From contig JBDTKH010000023.1 in the NCBI GenBank assembly GCA_039935415.1, positions 1 to 5,228 of the forward strand: a DNA stretch of 5,228 nt. The letters run 5' to 3'. Position numbers and translations under genes: made by a program. Of this stretch, positions 1 to 5,018 are shown in pieces (the stretch's first letter is position 1; each line of letters starts with the position of its first letter). The notes beneath the pieces are model-generated. The model searched no databases, was not told the DNA's origin, and worked only from the letters and a program-made list of their open reading frames with translations. This stretch comes from Palsa-870 sp039935415. Lineage in GTDB: Bacteria > Chloroflexota > Dormibacteria > Dormibacterales > Dormibacteraceae.

Positions 1-875
1 CGGCGGCGGCCGCCGCCGCGACTGTGGGGCTGCCCTGCGTGGTCAAACCCGTCGACCTAGCCGCAAGTCGGGGAGTCATCCGCGCCGATACCGTCGAGGA
101 GCTGGCCACTGCCATCGCCCGGGTCGACGCTCTGCTCCGTCGCCCCGACCTCTGTGGCCCGGACGGCGACCCTGCTCTGCTCGTCGAGGAGTTTGTCCCA
201 GGCGAGGAGATCGCCATCGAGGGTCTCCTCCGCGAGGGCGACCTGACTGTGCTCGCGGTCTTCGACAAGCCGGACCCGCTCGACGGGCCGTTCTTCGCCG
301 AGACGCTGTACGTGACCCCATCGCAGCACGACCTCGCCGCGCTGGACTGCGCCGTCGCTGTCACCCGCCAGGCTCTCGACGCTCTCGGCCTTCGCAACGG
401 TCCCATCCATGCTGAGCTGCGGCTGCAGAGTCGAGGCCCGACCTTCCTCGAGGTCGCGGCGCGCTCCATCGGCGGGCGCTGTTCGGCGGCGCTGCGGATC
501 CTCGACGGCGGCGTCGAGATGTCTCTGGAGGAGCTCATCCTCCGCCATGCATGTCAGCTCCCCCTCGACCAGCCTCGCCTCGCTCCGGGCGGAGCCGGAG
601 TCCTGATGCTTCCGGTGCCCCGGGCCGGCCTCTTGCGCGGCGTGTCTGGTGTGGAAGAGGCTGCCGCGGTGCCCGGGGTGACCGCCGTCGACCTAGCAAT
701 CCCGCTCGGGCAGACGCTGGAGCCTTTGCCCGAGGGCGACCGTTACCTCGGCTTCCTCGTCGCCCGCGGTCCGAACGCCGCCTACGTGGAGGCCGCGCTG
801 CGGCGTGCATGGTCGCTCGTCCGCGTCGAGATCGAGCCGAGCGCCGGTGGGGTCGCCGCGTCCGCAGCTCCCTGA
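1..875 (+). CDS. ATP-grasp domain ligase, 3' part (5' end outside window)
   Basis: Carboxylate-amine/thiol ligase of the ATP-grasp superfamily, which activates a carboxylate as an acyl-phosphate using ATP; the substrate cannot be told. The frame is open to the window edge (first full codon at 3) and reads an Ala-rich stretch into TVGLPCVVKP, so the GTG at 24 is not the true start and the N-terminal pre-ATP-grasp domain is missing. Counting from the codon at 24, K8 is the likely ATP-binding lysine of the first strand. LLVEEFVPGEE (52-62) is the ATP-contacting strand, and GPIHAELR (126-133) and FLEVAARSIGG (141-151) form the metal-binding core. E131 and E143 fit the Mg ligands, but the position that is often Asn two residues after the second Glu is Ala. 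Residues about 185-272 resemble the C-terminal lobe found in L-amino-acid-ligase-like members. TGA at 873-875 ends it. The next 780 bases hold no clear partner gene. Confidence 0.85.
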   Translation, partial: AAAAAATVGLPCVVKPVDLAASRGVIRADTVEELATAIARVDALLRRPDLCGPDGDPALLVEEFVPGEEIAIEGLLREGDLTVLAVFDKPDPLDGPFFAETLYVTPSQHDLAALDCAVAVTRQALDALGLRNGPIHAELRLQSRGPTFLEVAARSIGGRCSAALRILDGGVEMSLEELILRHACQLPLDQPRLAPGGAGVLMLPVPRAGLLRGVSGVEEAAAVPGVTAVDLAIPLGQTLEPLPEGDRYLGFLVARGPNAAYVEAALRRAWSLVRVEIEPSAGGVAASAAP

Positions 876-1261
876 GGCAGCAGTGTTGCATCTGTTCCAG
901 ACAAGCTCCGGCCGTCAAGTGGCTGAGCTCTTCGTCGACAACTAGCGTGCCATTTCAACTCTCGTCCCCGCTCTCATCCCGTCGGTGCACAGCCGTCGAG
1001 CGACAGCTACTCGACAGCGACCTTCCCGCTCGCCGGTGCCAGCATCGGAGATGCGTGCCATGACGACGAGAACACCGAGGTTGAGCGCGGCTCGTGAGGA
1101 GGCTGGATCCACTGCGACCGGAAGCGGCGGAAGCTGGTTGCGTGGGTGTTCATGTACTCGCTCGACGCGTCGGCGCTCGCCAGACCACGGCCCGACCACC
1201 GACGGGATGTTGCCGGGTCTCAGGGTCTTCCGAAGTCTCTGGAACGTCCAAAGTACTAGGC

Positions 1262-1414
1262 TCAGGCGGTCGGATCGAAGCGATAGCCGAAGGTAATTCG
1301 GTCCGCCCCTTTGGCACTCTCGCGGGAGATCCCCGTCTCCCGTGTCCCGCTCTCCGTCCATGAAACGTCCACGAGACGTCTATTGCTGAATCTCCACGAC
1401 TCGGGGCGGTTCAC
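1262..1414 (-). pseudogene. possible small ORF or gene remnant, family unknown
   Basis: On the minus strand a frame from GTG (1414) to TGA (1264-1262) encodes 50 residues of protein-like composition, including WTESGTRETG in the middle and GADRITFGYRFDPTA at the C-terminus. The frame stays open upstream to about 1445. I do not recognise the family. There is no convincing ribosome-binding site. About three quarters of third codon positions are G or C, but the first position is less GC-rich than the second, which is unusual for a real gene in such a genome. An overlapping plus-strand frame at 1287-1472 shares the same third positions and fits the usual GC pattern slightly better; it contains LLLNLHDSGRFTLVDADG. 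Only one of the two is likely to have been coding. A remnant of a longer gene is as likely as a functional small one. Confidence 0.25.
1323..1342. terminator. hairpin, 7-bp perfect stem
   Basis: CGGGAGA (1323-1329) and TCTCCCG (1336-1342) are exact inverted repeats with a 6-base loop, giving a GC-rich stem. No T-run follows on either strand, so a classical intrinsic terminator is not shown, though U-less hairpins are common at gene ends in high-GC actinobacteria. It lies inside the coding-like patch at 1262-1472, so if that patch is a gene the hairpin is incidental. Confidence 0.3.
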
Positions 1415-1567
1415 GCTCGTCGATGCCGACGGCTCATTTTTAAATCAGCTTGCCACGACCTGGAGCAAGTAGCGGCGATTCCCGCCCCCTTGAGGCGTTT
1501 GGCTTTGATCTCGCGCCGGGCCGCGGCTCGTGCTGCAGGAGCGTCAGCAGCAGCTCAGCGTGTCGCG

Positions 1568-1610
1568 CGTGAGCGGCGCTCATTTGCTTGGGGATGAGTC
1601 TTTGCTCACG
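1568..1610 (-). terminator. nested hairpin downstream of the Imm5-like gene
   Basis: An outer perfect 7-bp stem, CGTGAGC (1568-1574) with GCTCACG (1604-1610), encloses an inner 5-bp stem, CTCAT (1579-1583) with ATGAG (1594-1598). The structure begins about 50 bases after the stop of the leftward gene at 1662, a fitting place for a transcript end. It has no following T-run on the minus strand, so terminator function is inferred from position and stem only. It could also be a small structured RNA element. Confidence 0.35.
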
Positions 1611-1661
1611 GCGTCCGCTCGACGAACTTTGCGGGGCGGTGCCGACATGCACACAGGTGTA

Positions 1662-2177
1662 TCAGCAGACGAACACCGACCAGCAGATGTCGTTTCGCAA
1701 CCGCTGATCATCCAGGACCAGCTCGCGGATCGCGTGAGGGAGTTGTTCGCGCTGCCATCGGCACTCGATCCGCCCGGAGCTCGCACCCTCGTCTTCAGGA
1801 ACGGCTGCACGCGCCGCCTTGATCGCGTAGGCCGCCGCTCCGAGCTCGTGCGCGGCGACGTGCGCCACCGCCGCGGCTTGGGCGGCAGCATGTGCCGCGT
1901 GGCGGGCCGCGCCTGTCAACTCCCGAGCAGCCGCATTGGCGGCGCCTGCAGCCTCACGCGCTTGAGACATCGTGATCTCGCCGCGCACCCATGCCCGAGC
2001 CTGCGCGATCGCCTGGCGAGGCCGCGGGTCTGAAGGTTGCGCCGACTCGAACCGGTGCAGCACGTGTTCTGCACACGTTGCGGCCCACAGGGCGAGCAGC
2101 TGATGGTCGTAGTCTGTGAGCGTCCCCCCGCGGCGGATGGTGATGAAGCGAGGGTCGCGGTCTTTCGTGAGGATCAC
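1662..2177 (-). CDS. putative immunity protein (Imm5-like)
   Basis: The protein resembles actinobacterial proteins annotated as putative immunity proteins with an Imm5-like domain. The family role is inferred from links to polymorphic toxins; no toxin is visible here. From the chosen start it has 171 residues: DPRFITIRRGGTLTD (8-22), LLALWAATCAEHVL (27-40), then long Ala- and His-rich helices (about 55-125) and the terminal RWQREQLPHAIRELVL block (140-155). It has no signal peptide or membrane segment, so it is probably cytosolic. The GTG at 2177 is chosen because GGGAGG (2185-2190) sits 7 bases upstream and the family's conserved N-terminus follows at once. ATG at 2195 would add six residues; the longest frame, from 2276, would overlap the sigma gene. 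It lies 52 bases after the sigma stop on the same strand and may be cotranscribed. The tail after residue 156 looks unconserved. Confidence 0.75.
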   Translation of the reverse strand: MILTKDRDPRFITIRRGGTLTDYDHQLLALWAATCAEHVLHRFESAQPSDPRPRQAIAQARAWVRGEITMSQAREAAGAANAAARELTGAARHAAHAAAQAAAVAHVAAHELGAAAYAIKAARAAVPEDEGASSGRIECRWQREQLPHAIRELVLDDQRLRNDICWSVFVC

Positions 2178-2184
2178 GGCCACG

Positions 2185-2190
2185 CCTCCC
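2185..2190 (-). promoter_or_regulatory. ribosome-binding site deciding the Imm5-like start
   Basis: GGGAGG on the minus strand lies 7 bases before the GTG at 2177. The other candidates, ATG 2195 and the start at 2276, have no comparable purine-rich site at the right distance, so this site favours the shorter protein. Confidence 0.55.
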
Positions 2191-2198
2191 GTCATGAC

Positions 2199-2213
2199 AC
2201 GTTCGTGGAACGT
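2199..2213. promoter_or_regulatory. inverted repeat between sigma stop and Imm5-like start
   Basis: ACGTTC (2199-2204) and GAACGT (2208-2213) are perfect 6-bp arms around a GTG spacer. The repeat sits 16 to 31 bases after the sigma factor stop and just upstream of the Shine-Dalgarno site of the next gene. As DNA it could be a small operator. As RNA it forms a tight stem with a 3-base loop that might limit read-through or affect translation of the downstream gene. No function is shown by the sequence. Confidence 0.3.
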
Positions 2214-2229
2214 CCATCGTAATTCCGCC

Positions 2230-3444
2230 CTAAAGAGAGCGGCGAGCGCTCTGGAGGAACGCCTGTTCGGCCGCATTGGTCGTCAGCGCCAGTGCCGACT
2301 CGTACTCGGCCTCAGCTTCGGCGGGACGTTCGAGGCGGCGGAGAAGGTCAGCCCTGATGGCGTGGAAGAGGTAGTAATCGCCGAGGTCCAGCGCGTCGAC
2401 CTCCTCGAGAGCCGCTGAGGGCCCTTTGACCTCACCGAGGGCGACGGCGCGGTTAAGCGCGACAATGGACGTAGCCGCCAGCGCGAGAAGTTGGTCGTAG
2501 AGGGCGAGGATCTGGGGCCAATCGGTGTCGGCCCATGTGGTCGCGTCACTGTGGACGGCGTTGATGGCGGCCTGGACCTGGTACGGACCGGGCTGGTTCC
2601 GCCGGAGGCAAGCGCGCACGATGGCCTGGCCCTCTTCGATGAGGGGGCGATCCCAACGGCTCCGATCTTGTTGCGAGAGAAGGACGAGGGTCCCGTCGGA
2701 GTCGGCGCGAGTGGCCCGACGCGATTCGGTGAGCAACATGAGCGCCAGCAGCCCGTGCACCTCGGGCTCGTCGGGCATCAGCTCGACGAGGAGGCGACCG
2801 AGGCGGATCGCTTCGGCGCAGAGGTTCTCGCGGATGAGATCGTCGCCCGAGCTCGCCGTGTACCCCTCGTTGAAGATGAGATAGACGACAGCCAGCACCG
2901 GCTTGAGGCGGTCGGGCAGCTCGACGTCGAGGGGGACGCGGTAGGGTATCTTGGCGTCGCGGATCTTGCCCTTGGCCCGAACAATGCGCTGCGCCATGGT
3001 GGCGTCCGTCGTCAGGAAGGCTCGCGCGACCTCCTCGGTGCTGAGCCCGCCGAGGAGGCGAAGGGTGAGCGCCACCTGGGCGCTGGGCGCGAGGGAGGGG
3101 TGGCAGCAGGTGAAGATCAGGCGCAGGCGATCGTCGCGGATCACGAGGTCCTCAATCGGCTCGTCGTCGGTGAAGAGCAGCTGCGCTTGGTTCTGCCGGT
3201 CATCACGCGTCGACTCCCGACGCAATGTGTCGATGCCTTTGTTGCGGGCCGTGGTGATGATCCAGCCGGCCGGGCTAGGGGGCAGACCGCTCTCGGGCCA
3301 TTTCTGCAGCGCGACGATGAACGCCTCCTGTACCGATTCCTCGGCACGGTCGAGGTCCCCAAAAGCTCTGGCCAAGACCGCAACGGCGCGGCCGTACTCG
3401 GTCCGGAAGACATGTTCGATCTCGCCTGGCTGCAGTGGCCGCAC
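2230..3444 (-). CDS. ECF42-type RNA polymerase sigma factor with C-terminal TPR-like extension
   Basis: This is a 404-residue sigma factor, about twice the length of a simple ECF sigma. Region 2 (about 10-77) has the polymerase-binding and -10 recognition helices, with EESVQEAFIVALQKWP (35-50), PAGWIITTARNKGIDTLRR (58-76) and the DDRLRLIFTCCHPSLAP block (104-120). Region 4 (about 121-165) has the helix-turn-helix LSTEEVARAFLTTDATMAQR (134-153). The DUF6596-type extension follows, with YLIFNEGYTAS (188-198), then TPR-like helices with GPYQVQAAINAVHSD (286-300), IVALNRAVALGE (327-338) and LFHAIRADLLRRL (359-371). In ECF42 sigma factors the extension takes part in activity control instead of a membrane anti-sigma factor; none is seen here. 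It starts at GTG 3444, 6 bases after the DGPF gene's stop and with only a weak Shine-Dalgarno site, which suggests translational coupling. All domains look intact to the TAG at 2230-2232. Confidence 0.93.
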   Translation of the reverse strand: MRPLQPGEIEHVFRTEYGRAVAVLARAFGDLDRAEESVQEAFIVALQKWPESGLPPSPAGWIITTARNKGIDTLRRESTRDDRQNQAQLLFTDDEPIEDLVIRDDRLRLIFTCCHPSLAPSAQVALTLRLLGGLSTEEVARAFLTTDATMAQRIVRAKGKIRDAKIPYRVPLDVELPDRLKPVLAVVYLIFNEGYTASSGDDLIRENLCAEAIRLGRLLVELMPDEPEVHGLLALMLLTESRRATRADSDGTLVLLSQQDRSRWDRPLIEEGQAIVRACLRRNQPGPYQVQAAINAVHSDATTWADTDWPQILALYDQLLALAATSIVALNRAVALGEVKGPSAALEEVDALDLGDYYLFHAIRADLLRRLERPAEAEAEYESALALTTNAAEQAFLQSARRSL

Positions 3445-3450
3445 CGGTGG

Positions 3451-3810
3451 TCAGCTCGCTGGGGCCTCTTGGAACGGACGGACCTCGACGGGTGCGGCGC
3501 AGGCGGCGGAAGCTTTGGCGGCAAGGGCCAGAGCGGCGTCGAGATCGGGAAGCTCAAAGATCCAGAAGCCTCCGATGTGCTCCTTACCCTCGATGAACGG
3601 GCCGTCGGTCATCAGCACCTCACCGTCGCGGCGGCTGACCACGGTGGCCGTCGTGTGCGGCTGCAGTCCGCCGCCGAAAACCCACACGCCGGGGGTCGCC
3701 TGCACTTCGGCGTTGAACACGCCGACCGTCTCGAACATCTTCTTCTGCTCCTCGGGTGGGAGAACGCGCTCACCGTCGACGTTGTGCACGCTCAACAGGT
3801 ATTGCGTCAT
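3451..3810 (-). CDS. YciI-like DGPF-domain protein, sigma-factor partner
   Basis: A small cytosolic protein of the YCII/DGPF family, 119 residues, in the usual size range. It shows MTQYLLSVH at the N-terminus, the namesake MTDGPFIEGKEHIGGFWIFE stretch (67-86, DGPF at 69-72), the DLDAALALAAKA helix and the closing VEVRPF strand (108-113). DGPF proteins are the standard neighbours of ECF42 sigma genes. Their biochemical role is not settled, although the fold is related to YciI proteins with a proposed active His/Asp. ATG at 3810 is chosen because AAGGAG (3817-3822) is 6 bases upstream and the family's N-terminal strand begins there; the frame is open further upstream without homology. The stop is 6 bases before the sigma start, so the two are very likely one transcript. 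Confidence 0.93.
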   Translation of the reverse strand: MTQYLLSVHNVDGERVLPPEEQKKMFETVGVFNAEVQATPGVWVFGGGLQPHTTATVVSRRDGEVLMTDGPFIEGKEHIGGFWIFELPDLDAALALAAKASAACAAPVEVRPFQEAPAS

Positions 3811-3841
3811 GTCATTCTCCTTGCCTGGTCGGCTTCGGTTC

Positions 3842-3867
3842 GATCGCTTGTCCGGGTAGTGCCTACA
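3842..3867 (-). promoter_or_regulatory. candidate ECF42-type promoter for the DGPF-sigma operon
   Basis: The ECF42 target motif has been described as TGTCGA at -35 and CG(A/T)C-like at -10. On the minus strand TGTAGG (3867-3862, 4 of 6 matches) is followed after 15 bases by CGATC (3846-3842), about 20 bases before the Shine-Dalgarno site of the DGPF gene. The position is right for an autoregulated promoter, but the -35 match is poor and the spacing a little short, so this is a hypothesis. Confidence 0.28.
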
Positions 3868-3885
3868 TACTTCCACACGCGGGGA

Positions 3886-3924
3886 GCGGCAGGACCGGCG
3901 TGGTGCTCGTGCCAGCCCTGCCGC
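3886..3924 (-). terminator. hairpin after the DHFR-like gene
   Basis: GCGGCAGG (3886-3893) and CCTGCCGC (3917-3924) are perfect 8-bp inverted repeats around a 23-base loop, beginning 15 bases past the stop of the leftward DHFR-like gene. The stem is strongly GC-rich but not followed by a T-run. The position in the 128-base gap suggests it ends or attenuates the DHFR-like transcript before the DGPF-sigma operon, but read-through is possible. Confidence 0.45.
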
Positions 3925-3938
3925 CTCCCTCGCCCGGG

Positions 3939-4502
3939 TTACGTGGCAACGTCGCTGCGCGGCACGAGGGTCAAGAGCACCACGCCCGAGCCGACGGTCT
4001 GGTTGCAGGTGATGGTCAGCGTCAACGGCTTGGGCATCACGCTCGGGAACATGCGCTTGCCGGCACCCAGGATGACCGGGAAGACCATCAGGCGGTACTC
4101 GTCGACGAGGTCGTGCTCGATCAGGGTCTGCACGAGCGTCGAGCTGCCGTGGACGACGAGGTTGCCACCCGGTTGGTTCTTGAGCTTCGTGATTTCGGCG
4201 ACGACGTCACCCTTGATCACGGTGGTTTCGCCCCACGTGGCCTGCTCTTCAGTGAGCGTGGACGACACGACGAACTTGGGGATCGCGTTGAAGCGCTTGC
4301 CGAAGTCGTCGTGGCCCCTGCTGGGCCACGCAGCGGCGAAACCCTCGTAGGTGACCCGGCCAAGCAGCAGCGCCTCGGCGTCGAAGAGCTCGTCCGCCTT
4401 GAACTTGTCGCCCTCGGAGCCACGGTCGAAGTCGAAGGTCCACTTGGGCTCGTCGATGACACCATCGAGGGACACGAACTCGGTGACCACAACCTTGCTC
4501 AT
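3939..4502 (-). CDS. dihydrofolate reductase family protein (RibD C-terminal-like)
   Basis: A 187-residue protein of the stand-alone RibD-C/DHFR-like family, NAD(P)H-binding reductases. Most such actinobacterial genes have no proven substrate, and it should not be read as the essential folA enzyme. Family marks are VVVTEFVSLDGVID (4-17), LLLGRVTYEGFAAAWP (45-60), PKFVVSSTL (75-83), NLVVHGSSTLVQTLI (114-128) and DEYRLMVFPVILGAGKRMF (134-152), where the glycine-rich turn contacts the cofactor in relatives. Start ATG 4502 is firm: AAGGAGG (4510-4516) lies 7 bases upstream. The gene lies 128 bases upstream of the DGPF-sigma pair on the same strand; a hairpin lies between them, so cotranscription is uncertain. 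Genes of this family often accompany ECF42 loci, which supports a functional link. Length and motifs are complete. Confidence 0.92.
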   Translation of the reverse strand: MSKVVVTEFVSLDGVIDEPKWTFDFDRGSEGDKFKADELFDAEALLLGRVTYEGFAAAWPSRGHDDFGKRFNAIPKFVVSSTLTEEQATWGETTVIKGDVVAEITKLKNQPGGNLVVHGSSTLVQTLIEHDLVDEYRLMVFPVILGAGKRMFPSVMPKPLTLTITCNQTVGSGVVLLTLVPRSDVAT

Positions 4503-4509
4503 TTCAATG

Positions 4510-4516
4510 CCTCCTT
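4510..4516 (-). promoter_or_regulatory. strong ribosome-binding site of the DHFR-like gene
   Basis: AAGGAGG on the minus strand, 7 bases before ATG 4502, is a near-perfect Shine-Dalgarno sequence. It fixes the start against the frame that is open to 4631. Confidence 0.75.
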
Positions 4517-4554
4517 GATCGTCAGTCCGACCTTGTGCCGGCCTGTCACCCCCT

Positions 4555-4582
4555 ACACGAACGAGTGGCGTCGAAATCGACA
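4555..4582 (-). promoter_or_regulatory. candidate ECF42-type promoter upstream of the DHFR-like gene
   Basis: An exact TGTCGA (4582-4577, minus strand), the published ECF42 -35 element, is followed after 17 bases by CGTGT (4559-4555), which matches three of the four bases of CG(A/T)C. It lies about 40 bases before the Shine-Dalgarno site of the DHFR-like gene. It overlaps a short palindrome, GTCGA-AA-TCGAC (4570-4581), that could equally be an operator. TGTCGA is common in GC-rich DNA, so the call rests mainly on position and on the sigma gene downstream. Confidence 0.33.
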
Positions 4583-4584
4583 GA

Positions 4585-4713
4585 TTGGTGGAGATTTCTG
4601 CTGTACCGACCGAAGCCGTTGACGAGGCCATGGCTCAGGCCGAGGGCGCCGGAGCGACTGTGGTCAAGGCGGCCCAGAAGGCCCAGTGGGGCGGGTAGTT
4701 CGGGTTCTTCGCA
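4585..4713 (+). pseudogene. VOC (glyoxalase-fold) protein remnant, C-terminal part
   Basis: One plus-strand frame reads VEISAVPTEAVDEAMAQAEG, then AGATVVKAAQKAQWGG, an in-frame TAG (4696-4698), and FGFFAD. This is the C-terminal half-repeat of a vicinal-oxygen-chelate protein, where relatives have VDxxLAEAEAAGATVVKPAQ, WGGYSGFFADPDG and LWEV. The TAG sits where the family has Tyr. The family sequence stops after FFAD (about 4713): the usual PDG and final strand are absent, and the N-terminal two thirds upstream are missing too. A frame stop occurs at 4516-4518 and no start or ribosome-binding site is seen. So it is a broken relic, truncated at both ends. The regulatory region of the leftward DHFR-like gene abuts and partly overlaps its left edge, which suggests that the cluster was joined to older debris. 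Confidence 0.65.
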
Positions 4714-4734
4714 GACCGCGTCAGGCGCTTTTTG

Positions 4735-4747
4735 ACTCTTGAAGAGT
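4735..4747. repeat. 13-bp palindrome between two gene fragments
   Basis: ACTCTT-G-AAGAGT is a perfect 6-bp inverted repeat with a single central base, within the 50 bases that separate the broken VOC end (about 4713) from the broken pirin end (4762). It may mark a recombination or insertion point, may act as a small operator, or may be chance. A short T-run (4729-4733) precedes it. Confidence 0.35.
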
Positions 4748-4761
4748 TGAGGTCAGGCCCT

Positions 4762-4992
4762 TCACTCTGAATCATCGAAGACGTACGTCATCACCGAGAA
4801 CCCCCCATGGGGGTGGGGTGCGAATGTCCGCCCGGTCATGGTGAACAGGTCGATGTTTATAAAGGGGTTCAGGTCGAGAACGTTCCATACGCCTCGGACC
4901 GAGAAAGTGTGGCTCTCCCGAGTCGGCAGATGGGCGACATCTGACAGCGATCGGTCATTGGTCAAGGCGGGACCCTCAGCGATGTCATGCAC
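4762..4992 (-). pseudogene. pirin family protein, N-terminal fragment
   Basis: Pirins are cupin-fold, iron-binding proteins; some are quercetinases or transcription cofactors. The minus-strand frame encodes 76 residues from GTG 4992: HLPTRESHTFSVRGVWNVLD (22-41), NPFINIDLFTM (43-53) and the diagnostic metal-site strand TFAPHPHGGFSVMTYVFDDSE (56-76), with the two cupin histidines of HPH. A full pirin runs to roughly 230-300 residues. Here TGA comes straight after DDSE, where relatives continue GxFxNRDSxGD, and I find no continuation in the other frames downstream, so most of the first cupin and all of the second are lost. The frame is open upstream of 4992 without a ribosome-binding site, so the true start is unclear. 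It should not be a working pirin unless a sequencing or assembly error lies at its end. Confidence 0.75.
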
Positions 4993-5018
4993 TGGCCGAT
5001 GCGTAGAGCTCGAAGATC

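Larger units (their letters stand above)
876..1661. other. long stretch without a recognisable gene
   Basis: This is 786 bases between the ATP-grasp stop and the stop of the leftward Imm5-like gene. Several open frames exist, but their translations are rich in Arg, Ser and Pro, lack family motifs and have no good ribosome-binding site, so I do not call them. What I can point to are hairpins at 1042-1054, 1323-1342 and 1568-1610, and a patch at about 1262-1472 with protein-like reading on both strands, listed separately. As the 3' ends of two convergent genes flank the stretch, it may simply be a decayed interval plus terminators. Confidence 0.5.

Noticed and set aside
57..918. Open frames on both strands overlapping the ATP-grasp gene.
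   Set aside because: They are shadows of the ligase reading frame, with low-complexity Arg-rich translations.
874..945. Short plus-strand frame after the ATP-grasp stop, reading AAVLHLFQTSSGRQVAELFVDN.
   Set aside because: It is protein-like but only about 23 codons, without a start context. I could not decide between chance and a frameshifted tail of the ligase.
942..1361. Minus-strand open frame of 139 codons in the long gap.
   Set aside because: Its translation is rich in Arg and Pro with no family motif and no ribosome-binding site, and it overlaps other equally open frames.
1240..2216. 11-base repeat TGGAACGTCCA at 1240-1250 and 2206-2216, with similar GTAATTC/CCGCCC nearby.
   Set aside because: A repeat of this length is expected by chance several times in a window of this size, and the flanks do not align over a longer span.
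2491..4350. Plus-strand open frame of 619 codons.
   Set aside because: It lies opposite the sigma, DGPF and DHFR-like genes, all of which show clear family motifs on the minus strand. Long antisense frames are common in GC-rich DNA.
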